Below are positions 15,503 through 23,770 of a stretch of DNA of 32,012 nt, piece after piece. The DNA lies in assembly GCA_964652975.1 (NCBI GenBank), contig CAZZCN010000033.1:1-32012 (forward strand). Reading direction: 5' to 3'. Made by a program: the position numbers and the translations under genes. How positions within the stretch are numbered: position 1 is the stretch's first letter; each line of letters starts with the position of its first letter. Origin of the DNA: CAZZCN01 sp964652975. Its GTDB lineage: Bacteria > Bacillota > Clostridia > Saccharofermentanales > UBA5734. The notes under the pieces were generated by a model. The model was not told where the DNA came from, made no database searches, and saw only the letters and a list, made by a program, of their open reading frames with translations.

Positions 15503-16705
15503 ATGAAAAAATCATTAGCAATTTTATTAATAATAGCAATGGCAACATATGGTTTTGCCGGATGCGACAACAAGCCTGCAAGCAGCAGTGACACATCTTC
15601 CACAATGGAATCCAGCATGGCAGAAAGTATGGCAGTATCATCAGAGGCTGAAAATTCAATGGTACAAGAATCATCGAACGCTCAAAGTTCAATGGCATCT
15701 GATAGCATGGTATCATCAAATGCAACTTCTACAAATTCTACTGCTACCTCTTCCACAGCTGTATCAAAATCAAATGTCACCAGCTCCAGATCGACTGCTC
15801 CAACAAGTGTTCCAGTAATAAGAGGAGGAAACCCATATAAACCTGCCTCCTCCACTTTGTCAGGAACTATCTCCATCTCAGGTTCTACATCTGTATATCC
15901 TGTAGCAGCAGCTTTAGCTGAAGCATTTAAAGCGAAATATTCAAAAGTAAATATCAATATTACTAATGTGCAAGGCTCAGACGCCGGCAAAGAAGATGCA
16001 CGTGCCAATCGTGTAAGTTTCGGTATGTATAGTGCAGATATTACTGATGCAGCATTTACAGTCTACAAAATTGCATTAGATGGCGTTGCGCTTGTTGTTA
16101 ATCCATCCAACCCTCTCACAAACATCTCATTTGAGCAACTTGAAAGAGTCTACAACACAACAGCAGGACTTACTGTAAGCGGTGTAAAGCTTGGTGATCA
16201 ACTGAGTAACTGGCAGGAATTTGCAATTACTTATGACCACCCCATAGTTGCTGTCAGCCGTGAAAACGGTTCTGGTACAAGAACATGCTTCCAAGACATA
16301 ATAAAGGGCTTAACTGCTGCAAATGGCAAAAAGTATCCGCTTGCATCAGGATATGACAGCCAGGCCGGTAGGACAGAAATAGCATCAAGTACAGACCAGG
16401 TTCGTGAGAAAATTTCAGGCAATATAAATGCCATCGGTTACATGTCGCTAGGAAGTGTAAATTCTTCTGTAAAAAAGATACAATATGAGGGCATAACGGC
16501 AACCGAGACAAACGTGCTAAACGGATCCTATAAATTCGCCAGACCATTCAATCTGTTAACCAAAGCCGGTGATAAACTGACAGCAGTAGAAAAGGAATTT
16601 ATGAAGTTTGCGCTTAGTTCAGAGGGCCAACAAATCGTTGAGAATTCTAACTTCATATCCTTGGATAATGCTACGATTACAGCCCAATTGGCCAAAATTC
16701 CTTAG
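15503..16705 (+). CDS. pstS: Phosphate ABC transporter substrate-binding lipoprotein
   Basis: PstS captures orthophosphate outside the membrane and hands it to PstCA. The signal peptide ends in a lipobox, GFAG-C21. A Ser/Met/Thr-rich linker of about 85 residues follows, longer than usual, perhaps spanning the cell wall. The binding domain begins near residue 115 with ISGSTSVYPVAAALAEAFK (anion-binding SGST loop), then VQGSDAGKEDA, and SRENGSGTR as a second phosphate-contact region. The length of 400 residues is explained by the linker. It sits 18 bp after the wall-anchored PHP gene, suggesting one transcript. A hairpin (16779-16810) separates it from pstC. Confidence 0.94.
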   Translation: MKKSLAILLIIAMATYGFAGCDNKPASSSDTSSTMESSMAESMAVSSEAENSMVQESSNAQSSMASDSMVSSNATSTNSTATSSTAVSKSNVTSSRSTAPTSVPVIRGGNPYKPASSTLSGTISISGSTSVYPVAAALAEAFKAKYSKVNINITNVQGSDAGKEDARANRVSFGMYSADITDAAFTVYKIALDGVALVVNPSNPLTNISFEQLERVYNTTAGLTVSGVKLGDQLSNWQEFAITYDHPIVAVSRENGSGTRTCFQDIIKGLTAANGKKYPLASGYDSQAGRTEIASSTDQVREKISGNINAIGYMSLGSVNSSVKKIQYEGITATETNVLNGSYKFARPFNLLTKAGDKLTAVEKEFMKFALSSEGQQIVENSNFISLDNATITAQLAKIP

Positions 16706-16778
16706 AGCAATAAAGCATAGCTCAATTTCATTAAAACAGCCATACAGAAGTACACACTACTTTTAAAATGTGCAAAAG

Positions 16779-16810
16779 GTCCTTGCAAGCTACTTCTAGC
16801 TTGTGAGGAC
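16779..16810 (+). other. Stable intercistronic hairpin between pstS and pstC
   Basis: GTCCTTGCAAGCTA and TAGCTTGTGAGGAC form a 14-bp stem with two mismatched positions and a CTTC loop. No T-tract follows, so it is more likely to protect the pstS mRNA 3' end, or cause partial termination, than to stop all transcription. Binding-protein genes of ABC operons often have such hairpins, giving higher PstS levels. Confidence 0.68.
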
Positions 16811-16845
16811 AATTTGCAGAAAATAACTTATTGGGAGTAAATAAT

Positions 16846-18402
16846 TTGACGAACGATAAAGAGTTGCTGATAATTAAAAATGATAATATAAAAGATTACA
16901 AGCTTCTGCAGTTGATTCACTACAAAAAAAGAACCATAGTGATTTCACTTGCAATAATTGCCATAATTATTTTGTTTTTCCCGATTGCAAAGGCAAGTGT
17001 CGATCCTGTTCTTATATCAGAGAAACTTGCAATTGAGCTTGCACAGTCACAAAAAATATCAAAAATCAATATCAATATCTTTAATGCTTCGGGCGCATTT
17101 TCTGCAATAAAAGATGCTTTCGGCCTTGATACTGTTGACACTAGCGGCATCGATGCCAAAAATCCTGTGGACGATAATGAGAAAGCAACAATAATTCTTT
17201 CTAAAGTGGTCAATGGATTTGATATGGCAATATTTTTTGCATATATGTCTCTATTTTTGCTTCTTATTGGCATATTGGCTGTTTTTCTAAAACCCAACTC
17301 TATCATAGACCCGGTGATTTTCTCTCTTGCCGGTGTTTTTATTATTCTTGCCGGCATATTTAGCCGGCAAGCAGGTCTACTTGTCAAAAACAATATAGGT
17401 CTAATAGGGGATTACTACGGATTTAATGGGAAAGCTGATACTTTTACATTTAAATTGGAGAATTCTATTCTAATTCCAATTATATTTTTCCTTTTTATTG
17501 CTTTGATATGTATTGTTTTAAAGACAACTGCCACTAAAGGGAATGAGATTGAAACTGTATTCGAGGTTGTTTTTTTCACATGCGCTATTGTTTCAGTCAT
17601 TACTGTTTTTCTGGTATGTATTTTCCTTTTTTCAAAAGGCATACCGACGATAAATAGAATAGGATTCTTTGATTTTATTTTTGGTACTGTCTGGCAGCCT
17701 ACCGGAGATAACCCGCAATTTGGAATTTTCAATTTGATTTTGACATCGCTGTTTGGTATGCTTGGAGCAATTCTAATTGGTGTTCCAATGGGCATACTGG
17801 TGGCTGTTTGTATATCTATGATGGCGCCTAAATGGCTCGCGAAAATATTAGGTCCCACAATTGACCTTCTTGCCGGAATACCATCCGTTGTTTACGGCGC
17901 AATCGGCGCAATTGTTTTGGTGCCTTTCATCATGAATACTTTTAAATTACCGACAGGAGCTACACTGTTTTCGGCTATTATTGTTTTGTCCGTAATGGTT
18001 TTGCCGACTATCACCAGCATATCGATAATAAGCATGAGGGCAGTCCCGCAAAGCTATCTTGAAGGAGCGCTAGCACTCGGAGCACATAAGGAGATTGCCG
18101 TTTTTACCGTTGTCATTCCTGCTGCAAGGTCCGGCATCATGGCCGGCGTTATGCTTGGTCTTGGGCGTGCAATAGGTGAAGCCATGGCGATCATACTGGT
18201 GGCTGGAAATGTTCCGATTTTCCCGAAATTATTTCAACCTGTCCGCTTCCTGACAACAGGAATAGTAGCTGAAATGGGCTATGCTACAGGGTTGCACAGA
18301 GATGCTTTATTTGCAATAGGCATGGTGCTGTTTGTTTTTATTATGATTCTAAACTCTGCATTTCATATCTTGATTAAGAAAGCAGGTGTTACGAATGATT
18401 AA
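16846..18402 (+). CDS. pstC: Phosphate ABC transporter permease PstC with N-terminal membrane extension
   Basis: The C-terminal part (about 290 residues) is a typical PstC: FLFSKGIPTINRIGFFDFIFG, LLAGIPSVVYGAIG, and the EAA loop EGALALGAHKEIAVFTVVIP followed by GLGRAIGEAMAI. Before it is an extension of about 230 residues with one helix, an external loop of about 75 residues rich in Ile/Asn/Lys, and three more helices (FDMAIFFAYMSLFLLLIGIL; IFSLAGVFIILAGIF; ILIPIIFFLFIALICIVL). Ordinary PstC is about 300 residues; this is about 518. TTG 16846 is preferred because GGGAG lies 8 nt upstream; the TTG at 16831 overlaps that site. It overlaps pstA by 8 nt. The extension is not a domain I recognise. 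Confidence 0.93.
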   Translation: MTNDKELLIIKNDNIKDYKLLQLIHYKKRTIVISLAIIAIIILFFPIAKASVDPVLISEKLAIELAQSQKISKININIFNASGAFSAIKDAFGLDTVDTSGIDAKNPVDDNEKATIILSKVVNGFDMAIFFAYMSLFLLLIGILAVFLKPNSIIDPVIFSLAGVFIILAGIFSRQAGLLVKNNIGLIGDYYGFNGKADTFTFKLENSILIPIIFFLFIALICIVLKTTATKGNEIETVFEVVFFTCAIVSVITVFLVCIFLFSKGIPTINRIGFFDFIFGTVWQPTGDNPQFGIFNLILTSLFGMLGAILIGVPMGILVAVCISMMAPKWLAKILGPTIDLLAGIPSVVYGAIGAIVLVPFIMNTFKLPTGATLFSAIIVLSVMVLPTITSISIISMRAVPQSYLEGALALGAHKEIAVFTVVIPAARSGIMAGVMLGLGRAIGEAMAIILVAGNVPIFPKLFQPVRFLTTGIVAEMGYATGLHRDALFAIGMVLFVFIMILNSAFHILIKKAGVTND

Positions 18403-19267
18403 TTATAAGATCAAAACAAAGCGATTCAAGCTTTCGGTTATTATCATTAAATTGGTTGTTTATCTGGCTACCTTTATTGTAGTTGGCGTACTGTTTGGAA
18501 TGCTAAGCTATATAATCATCCGAGGATTGCCGGCCATAAACTGGCAGCTGTTGTCGACTGTACCATCTTTTTTAAAACAAACCTACGGAATTCTGCCCAT
18601 GATAATCAACACGATCTATATTGTTATCATGTCGCTTATTGTAGCGATACCGCTAGGTGTCGGCAGTGCAATATTTTTGTCGGAATATGCAAAGCAAAAT
18701 AAATTTGTTGGACTGATACGTTATACAATCGAAATACTGTCAGGCATACCATCTATAGTATATGGCCTGTTTGGATCTTTACTTTTTGTAAATGCTTTTA
18801 AAATGGGATATTCTATCAAAGCAGGTGCTTTCACCCTGGCAATAATAGTGCTCCCGATAATCATAAGGACCACCGAGGAGTCATTAAAGGCTATTGATTC
18901 TACATACAGGGAAGCCGCGATTAGCATGGGAGTCAGTAAAATCTATATAATCAGGACAATTCTTCTACCTTGTGCATTGCCGGGAATCCTGACAGCAATT
19001 ATACTTAGTATCGGGCGTATGGTAGGTGAATCCGCAGCGTTGCTTGCTACCTCAGGAACCGCCTATGAAATGCCGAGAAAATTACTGAGTCACATGAATA
19101 ATTCAGGAGCTACCTTGACAGTTCAGCTTTACCAGAGCTTTACCGAACGCCCGGCCGGAATGAGCGATGAGACACCTTTCGCCATATCTGCGATATTAAT
19201 TATTCTTGTTCTGCTTCTAAATTTCATGGCAACCGTTTTTGCGGGTTTCTTAAAAAAGAAAGGTTGA
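18395..19267 (+). CDS. pstA: Phosphate ABC transporter permease PstA
   Basis: About 290 residues with six predicted transmembrane helices, the normal PstA size. Family features include the first helix region IVVGVLFGMLSYIIIRGLPAI, SGIPSIVYGLFG, and the EAA loop STYREAAISMGVSKIYIIRT ending in IGRMVGESAALL. It pairs with PstC to form the membrane channel. ATG 18395 is chosen because CAGGTG lies just upstream and it overlaps the end of pstC; the GTG at 18386 is less likely. The gene is 6 bp from pstB. Confidence 0.96.
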   Translation: MINYKIKTKRFKLSVIIIKLVVYLATFIVVGVLFGMLSYIIIRGLPAINWQLLSTVPSFLKQTYGILPMIINTIYIVIMSLIVAIPLGVGSAIFLSEYAKQNKFVGLIRYTIEILSGIPSIVYGLFGSLLFVNAFKMGYSIKAGAFTLAIIVLPIIIRTTEESLKAIDSTYREAAISMGVSKIYIIRTILLPCALPGILTAIILSIGRMVGESAALLATSGTAYEMPRKLLSHMNNSGATLTVQLYQSFTERPAGMSDETPFAISAILIILVLLLNFMATVFAGFLKKKG

Positions 19268-19273
19268 TTTTAA

Positions 19274-20026
19274 ATGAGCATAATCAAAACAGAGAACTTG
19301 AATTTGTTTTATGGTTCGAATCAAGCACTAAAGGACATAACAATAGAGCTTAAAAGGAATAATACAACTGCTTTGATCGGACCTTCAGGCTGTGGCAAAT
19401 CTACTTTTCTCAAAACAATCAACCGTATGAACGATATAATCAGTTCAGTAAAAATAACAGGAAAAGTATCTTTTGAGGACCTGGACATTTACTCTCCCGA
19501 GATAGATGTAAGACACTTAAGAAAAATGATCGGAATGGTTTTTTTTAAACTTTACCCTTTTCCCTTGAGCATTTATGAGAATGTTACCTATTCCCCGCGT
19601 TTTTACAAAATTACAGAAAAGCACGAATTAGATGAAATTGTTGAAAAGTGCCTGAAAAGAGTTGCATTGTGGGACGAGGTCAAAGATCGTCTGAAAAAGC
19701 CGGCATTAAGCCTTTCCGGCGGACAACAGCAACGCTTATGCATTGCAAGGGCTCTGGCGGTTGAACCGGAAGTATTGTTAATGGACGAACCAACATCAGC
19801 ACTTGATCCTCTTTCTACATTTAAAATAGAAGACCTGATGAGCGACCTGGCCAGAAATTATACCGTTGTCATAGTGACACACAATATGCAGCAAGCGGCT
19901 CGAATCGCTGACGAAACTGCATTTTTTCTGAATGGTGAAATAGTTGAATTCGGTGAAACCAAGAATATTTTTTCCAGCCCAGTCGACAATAGGACGAATG
20001 ATTATATTTCAGGAAGATTCGGATAA
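19274..20026 (+). CDS. pstB: Phosphate ABC transporter ATPase with altered Q-loop
   Basis: The 250-residue ATPase powers phosphate import through PstCA. Walker A is GPSGCGKST (36-44), the signature LSGGQQQR (147-154), Walker B VLLMDEPTSALDP (D171, E172) and the switch histidine H203 in VTHNM. The Q-loop is unusual: PstB proteins have GMVFQKPNPFP, but here it reads GMVFFKLYPFP, so the conserved glutamine at 91 is phenylalanine and the following Pro-Asn are also changed. That glutamine normally contacts the metal and links ATP binding to the permease. No phoU follows, although it usually does. Confidence 0.95.
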   Translation: MSIIKTENLNLFYGSNQALKDITIELKRNNTTALIGPSGCGKSTFLKTINRMNDIISSVKITGKVSFEDLDIYSPEIDVRHLRKMIGMVFFKLYPFPLSIYENVTYSPRFYKITEKHELDEIVEKCLKRVALWDEVKDRLKKPALSLSGGQQQRLCIARALAVEPEVLLMDEPTSALDPLSTFKIEDLMSDLARNYTVVIVTHNMQQAARIADETAFFLNGEIVEFGETKNIFSSPVDNRTNDYISGRFG

Positions 20027-20146
20027 TGAAATTAACTTCAATTTAAGATTTATCCATAGTGGCTTATTGTTCTGTGAGGCTAAAATTCCATACTCAGATG
20101 ATAATATTATATGACACAAGAAAATAGAGCAATAAATTATAAATAA

Positions 20147-20200
20147 TTTACATAGAATTTATATTAACATAATCATCCCATAAAAAAACAACGCTATAAT
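20147..20200 (+). promoter_or_regulatory. Pho-box-like promoter 4 (arsC-like gene)
   Basis: TTTACA (20147), TTTATA (20158), ATAATC (20169) and ATAAAA (20180) with 11-bp spacing, and TATAAT at 20195. It aligns without gaps over 54 nt to promoters 1 and 2. The arsC-like start is 68 bp after the -10. The rest of the 241-bp interval after pstB is AT-rich with nothing else seen. Confidence 0.72.
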
Positions 20201-20267
20201 AAAAATGAGCCAAAGACTTGCAAGATGTTTTGACTTCTATAAAAAACAACAAAACGGGAGAAAGATT

Positions 20268-20678
20268 ATGACAACAATCAAACCAAGAGTCGCTTTTATA
20301 TGCGTACACAATTCCTGTCGTTCTCAAATCGCTGAAGCACTTGGCAAACATTTTGCAATAGATGCTTTCGAGAGTTACTCTGCAGGAACGGAGATAAAAC
20401 CACAGATTAATCAAGATGCAGTAAGGCTGATGAAAGAGATATACAATATTGATATGGAAAAAACTCAACATTCAAAGCTATTAAAGGATATCCCAGAGGT
20501 AGACATTGTAATTACAATGGGATGCAATGTGGCTTGTCCGTACCATCCATACAAAACATATGATAATTGGGGATTGGATGATCCAACCGGATGCAGTGAT
20601 TATGAATTCAAAAAAACTATATCATTAATAGAATTCAAGATTAAGGAACTGAAAGAAAAAATAGGGAAAAGCTACTAG
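20268..20678 (+). CDS. arsC: ArsC-like arsenate reductase / low-molecular-weight phosphatase family protein
   Basis: The 136-residue protein belongs to the low-molecular-weight tyrosine phosphatase/thioredoxin-type arsenate reductase family. The phosphate loop is C12-VHNSC-R18 (Cx5R), and NWGLDDPTG supplies the general-acid aspartate region, where S. aureus ArsC has HWGFDDPAG. C86 and C90 in GCNVACP may correspond to the redox cysteine pair of arsenate reductase, favouring that function over a plain phosphatase. ATG 20268 is preferred, with GGGAG upstream; the in-frame ATG at 20205 is too close to the -10. No arsR, arsenite exporter or thioredoxin gene is nearby. Its Pho-like promoter suggests co-induction with the Pst system, which can import arsenate by mistake. 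Confidence 0.82.
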   Translation: MTTIKPRVAFICVHNSCRSQIAEALGKHFAIDAFESYSAGTEIKPQINQDAVRLMKEIYNIDMEKTQHSKLLKDIPEVDIVITMGCNVACPYHPYKTYDNWGLDDPTGCSDYEFKKTISLIEFKIKELKEKIGKSY

Positions 20679-20806
20679 AACTGCAGACATTCTTACCCAG
20701 TTAACACTATTTCATTATATATTCAGGAGCAATACGACTTTGCAAACAAAATTTTTAATGAAAAACAACTTGTTAAAAATCCATATCATTAGCTGGAAGA
20801 CACTTA

Positions 20807-21607
20807 CTACATCTTCAAATCACGCTTTTTGTAAAAATAATATGCTCCGTAAGTCAATACGGCAATGCTGGACAGGACAATAATCGGATAGAGAAAAGAA
20901 TATCCACCTTTGACTATTTCCTTTGCATCAAAATATTTAAAGACTGAAAGATACTTTAGATACGACACGGACTCGACAATGTCAACAATTATCGCAATCA
21001 TCAACATAGCCATTAAAATAGAGGTTGAAATTGCGGAAGAGAGTTTGGGTTTGTTTATCAACCCGGAGAAAAATGCTCCAAGTGCGGCGAAAAAAACCTG
21101 GATTACAAACATGCCAAGCATCAGATTGGTAAGAATCATAACAAAGGTAGAGTCTTTTGAGTAATAACCTACTGCAAAATACGATGAAACACAGGTAATA
21201 ATGTTAAACAGAACAAGCATTGTTAGTGCAGAAAGTAATTTGGAGGTGACAATCCGGGCACGGGACACAGGCTTTGTCATCAAAAACTCGACCGTCTTAT
21301 CGCTTTCCTCCTTGGATATAATTCCGGAACCGAGCATTACAGCGTGAACTCCGGCAATCAAAGTAAGATATATGTACAATACACCATAATAGTCTATAGC
21401 AATTTTCAGATCAAAGACGCCGACACCTAACAAACCCTGCAAAGACTTGGGCATCAATTTCATAATCTCGTCTATGCCAGCTGCACCACCTGCACCCGAA
21501 AGCCCGGCATACTTGGCCATACTTGCCACAATCATAAGAATCATGGAAACAGACCAGATAATAAAAGATTTCCTATGAGCCTTAAGTTCTCTTAAATATA
21601 TATTCAT
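20807..21607 (-). CDS. ABC-2 type transporter permease (second subunit)
   Basis: A 266-residue membrane protein with about six predicted helices. MNIYLRELKAHRKSFIIW and the segment GIISKEESDKTVEFLMTKPVSRARIVTSKLL are typical of ABC-2 permeases; KEE-KT-EFLLTKPVSR is a family marker. It resembles the upstream neighbour in the same places, so the two permeases probably form a heterodimer. It is the last gene of a three-gene minus-strand operon and starts 15 bp after the previous stop. The substrate cannot be told; relatives handle antibiotics, lipids or ions. Confidence 0.88.
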   Translation of the reverse strand: MNIYLRELKAHRKSFIIWSVSMILMIVASMAKYAGLSGAGGAAGIDEIMKLMPKSLQGLLGVGVFDLKIAIDYYGVLYIYLTLIAGVHAVMLGSGIISKEESDKTVEFLMTKPVSRARIVTSKLLSALTMLVLFNIITCVSSYFAVGYYSKDSTFVMILTNLMLGMFVIQVFFAALGAFFSGLINKPKLSSAISTSILMAMLMIAIIVDIVESVSYLKYLSVFKYFDAKEIVKGGYSFLYPIIVLSSIAVLTYGAYYFYKKRDLKM

Positions 21608-21622
21608 ACTCTATAAACCCCC

Positions 21623-22420
21623 TCAAACCGAATGAATGTCTCTTCGTTTATACATCACGAAGCTCACGATTATGCCGATCACAACGATTGCCGCGCCGAG
21701 AATGGCAAAAGGCACTTCGTAATGACCGTTTTTGACAATATATTCGGTTTTGAAATATTGAAAAGGCGAAAAGAACCTCAGCTTGTCATCCGTTGATGTC
21801 ACAGCAAAGGCCGATATGGCAAAAAAACCAAAAACAAGACCTAGCGAAACCGACAGAACTGATTTTATCTTACGGGAAAACACTGAAACCACAAGCCCGA
21901 TAGTGAAGAAAATCAGCTGCAAAAACAACAGCGAGAGGTTGATAAGAGAAAATTTGGCCATATCAAAATCACCACCACTGAAACCGCTTATCATGGCAAA
22001 GGTTACCACCCAGAACGCAGCAAGCGTTATCAGGAAAGCGGTCAATGAATACAAAAGTTTCGAGGCTAGAATTTTAAAGCGCGAAACTGGCTTGGTAAGG
22101 AGAAAGTCCGCGGTACGCTCACGCTCTTCCTTGGATAAAATGCCAACTCCCAGATTCATAGCCTGTATGGAGGCAAACAAATGCGCATATGTAAGAGCAA
22201 ATCCGTAAAACCCAAGGGTTGATGTAAAGCTTTCTGTGACAATGCCAAGTGCGGCGCGAAAGGCCGGAGGGAAATTTTCCATCATCCCCATAAAAGTTTT
22301 GGCGTCGCTTCTGATAAGCGGGTAGAAGCTGAGCATCAAGGCTGTGATTCCGCTGACGACCAAAGCCCAAACAATGAGTATTTTGAGACCAGATTTAAAT
22401 TCCTGTAAGTAGATATTCAT
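21623..22420 (-). CDS. ABC-2 type transporter permease (first subunit)
   Basis: A 265-residue membrane protein paralogous to the next gene. It has MNIYLQEFKSGLKILIVWAL at the N terminus, GVGILSKEERERTADFLLTKPVSRFKI in the middle, about six hydrophobic helices, and a basic C-terminal YKRRDI matching YKKRDL of the second permease. The start lies 5 bp after the ATPase stop, so the genes are co-transcribed. An export role is inferred from the ATPase type and the absence of a binding protein. Confidence 0.88.
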   Translation of the reverse strand: MNIYLQEFKSGLKILIVWALVVSGITALMLSFYPLIRSDAKTFMGMMENFPPAFRAALGIVTESFTSTLGFYGFALTYAHLFASIQAMNLGVGILSKEERERTADFLLTKPVSRFKILASKLLYSLTAFLITLAAFWVVTFAMISGFSGGDFDMAKFSLINLSLLFLQLIFFTIGLVVSVFSRKIKSVLSVSLGLVFGFFAISAFAVTSTDDKLRFFSPFQYFKTEYIVKNGHYEVPFAILGAAIVVIGIIVSFVMYKRRDIHSV

Positions 22421-22425
22421 TTATG

Positions 22426-23316
22426 TTACACCTCTTCCTTGGAATAGTAGTGCATGAATATTTCTTCCAGATCAGGCTCGTCAGCCAAGAGATTTAGAAT
22501 GTGTAATTGAGACAGTTTGGCAATAATCAAATTTATGTCACCTTTGAATATAAAACTGTGCACATTTCCATTTATAGACAAATCGTTGACACCATCGACC
22601 TTGAAATAATCGGCGGGCACATCACCTTGTGTCTCAACAGTGAAACGCTTGTAACTGGTCTCCTTCAATGTGGAAATCTTCTCAAGCTTTACAATGCTGC
22701 CTTCCTTGATAATAGCAACACGGTCGCAAAGCCTTTGGACTTCACCAAGCACATGGGACGACATCAGAACGGTCGCACCGCGGGTGTTCTCTTCCTTTAA
22801 AAGGTCAAAAAACGTCTGCTGCATCAGCGGGTCAAGCCCAGAAGTGGGTTCATCCAGTATGATCAAATCGGGCGAATGCAAAAGCCCTTGTACGATTCCT
22901 ACTTTTTTCTTATTACCAAATGACAGGTCGTCTATTTTTCGCGTCAGATCGAGGTCCATTCTATCAGCGAGTTCGAGAATGCGCTTTTTGCAGTCTTTCT
23001 TATAAAAGCTGGCGGAATAGTTAAGCAGGTCCCTGACCCTCATCCCATCATAGTAAAAAACCTCGCTTGGCAGATATCCGATTCGCTTTGCAATCTCCGG
23101 TGCGGATTTGACACAGTCCATTCCGAAAATCTCGGCGGAACCGGACGTCTTATAAATAAGAGCCAGAATAGTCCTTATAAAAGTTGACTTGCCAGCACCA
23201 TTAGGACCTATAAAGCCGAACATCTCACCTTCATTGACTGAAAGCGACACATCCACAATGCCTCTTGACTTGCCATAGAACTTTGTCAGATTTTCGGTTT
23301 TAATTGCGTATTCCAT
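22426..23316 (-). CDS. ABC transporter ATP-binding protein (ABC-2 exporter)
   Basis: The 296-residue ATPase has Walker A GPNGAGKST, the segment IGYLPSEVFYYDGMRVRDLL, signature LSFGNKKKVGIVQ, Walker B LIILDEPTSGLDP and the switch His in SSHVL. The signature variant (SFGNKKK) and the C-terminal extension of about 80 residues after the nucleotide-binding domain match the exporter group that pairs with two related ABC-2 permeases. GGAGG lies 8 nt before ATG 23316. Minus-strand TATAAT near 23395-23400 may be the -10, but no good -35 was found. No regulator gene adjoins it, so the substrate stays open. Confidence 0.92.
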   Translation of the reverse strand: MEYAIKTENLTKFYGKSRGIVDVSLSVNEGEMFGFIGPNGAGKSTFIRTILALIYKTSGSAEIFGMDCVKSAPEIAKRIGYLPSEVFYYDGMRVRDLLNYSASFYKKDCKKRILELADRMDLDLTRKIDDLSFGNKKKVGIVQGLLHSPDLIILDEPTSGLDPLMQQTFFDLLKEENTRGATVLMSSHVLGEVQRLCDRVAIIKEGSIVKLEKISTLKETSYKRFTVETQGDVPADYFKVDGVNDLSINGNVHSFIFKGDINLIIAKLSQLHILNLLADEPDLEEIFMHYYSKEEV

Positions 23317-23503
23317 AATGAATTCCTCCGATTTGCAAAATCAACTTACCAATTAAGAAACTGTATTTTTATAAAATATACAAGACAAACAACTGATTAC
23401 ATTATACTACAATTAATTTGAAAAACCATAATGAAAAATTCAACTAGTATAGCAGGAAAGGGTTAAAGTATTATGATTACAATTAGCCTAAACACAATAT
23501 CTG

Positions 23504-23532
23504 TTGACATTTTTTCTATATAGTTTTATTCT
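23504..23532 (+). promoter_or_regulatory. Promoter of the DUF3791-DUF3990-dus cassette
   Basis: TTGACA (23504-23509), 17 bp, TATTCT (23527-23532). The -35 is consensus and the -10 matches four of six. The first start codon is 38 bp downstream. Confidence 0.68.
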
Positions 23533-23569
23533 CATACCAAGGATTATAAGATAACTGGAGGCGAAGAAA

Positions 23570-23767
23570 TTGAGCAAACTATCCTTTAAGGCATTTTGTA
23601 TAGAAAATTATGCAGAACACAAAAGAATGAATAGTGCTGATGTTTTTAAGCTTTTTGAAAAGACAGGGCTTTTGGATCTTCTGGATAGCGAATACGAGGA
23701 TTTACACGGCATGAGCTTTGAATATATGATGCAATTTATTGATGAATATTTGGAAGGACGGACATAA
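23570..23767 (+). CDS. DUF3791-like small protein
   Basis: A 65-residue, probably all-helical acidic protein starting at TTG (GGAGG 8 nt upstream). The pattern FCIENYAEHKRMNSADVFKLFEKTG...LLDSEYEDLHGMSFEYMMQFIDEYL resembles DUF3791 proteins of Clostridia, which commonly precede a DUF3990 gene. No catalytic residues are evident. Three bases separate it from the DUF3990 gene. A partner or antitoxin-like role is inference from this pairing. Confidence 0.7.
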   Translation: MSKLSFKAFCIENYAEHKRMNSADVFKLFEKTGLLDLLDSEYEDLHGMSFEYMMQFIDEYLEGRT

Positions 23768-23770
23768 AGG

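Noticed and set aside
16779..16810. Full terminator separating pstS from pstC
   Set aside because: The stem is strong but no T-tract follows, and pstC has no promoter of its own that I can see.
19520..19570. Frameshift in pstB at the T8 run explaining the odd Q-loop
   Set aside because: The reading frame is correct on both sides and no single indel restores GMVFQKPNPFP; substitutions are required.
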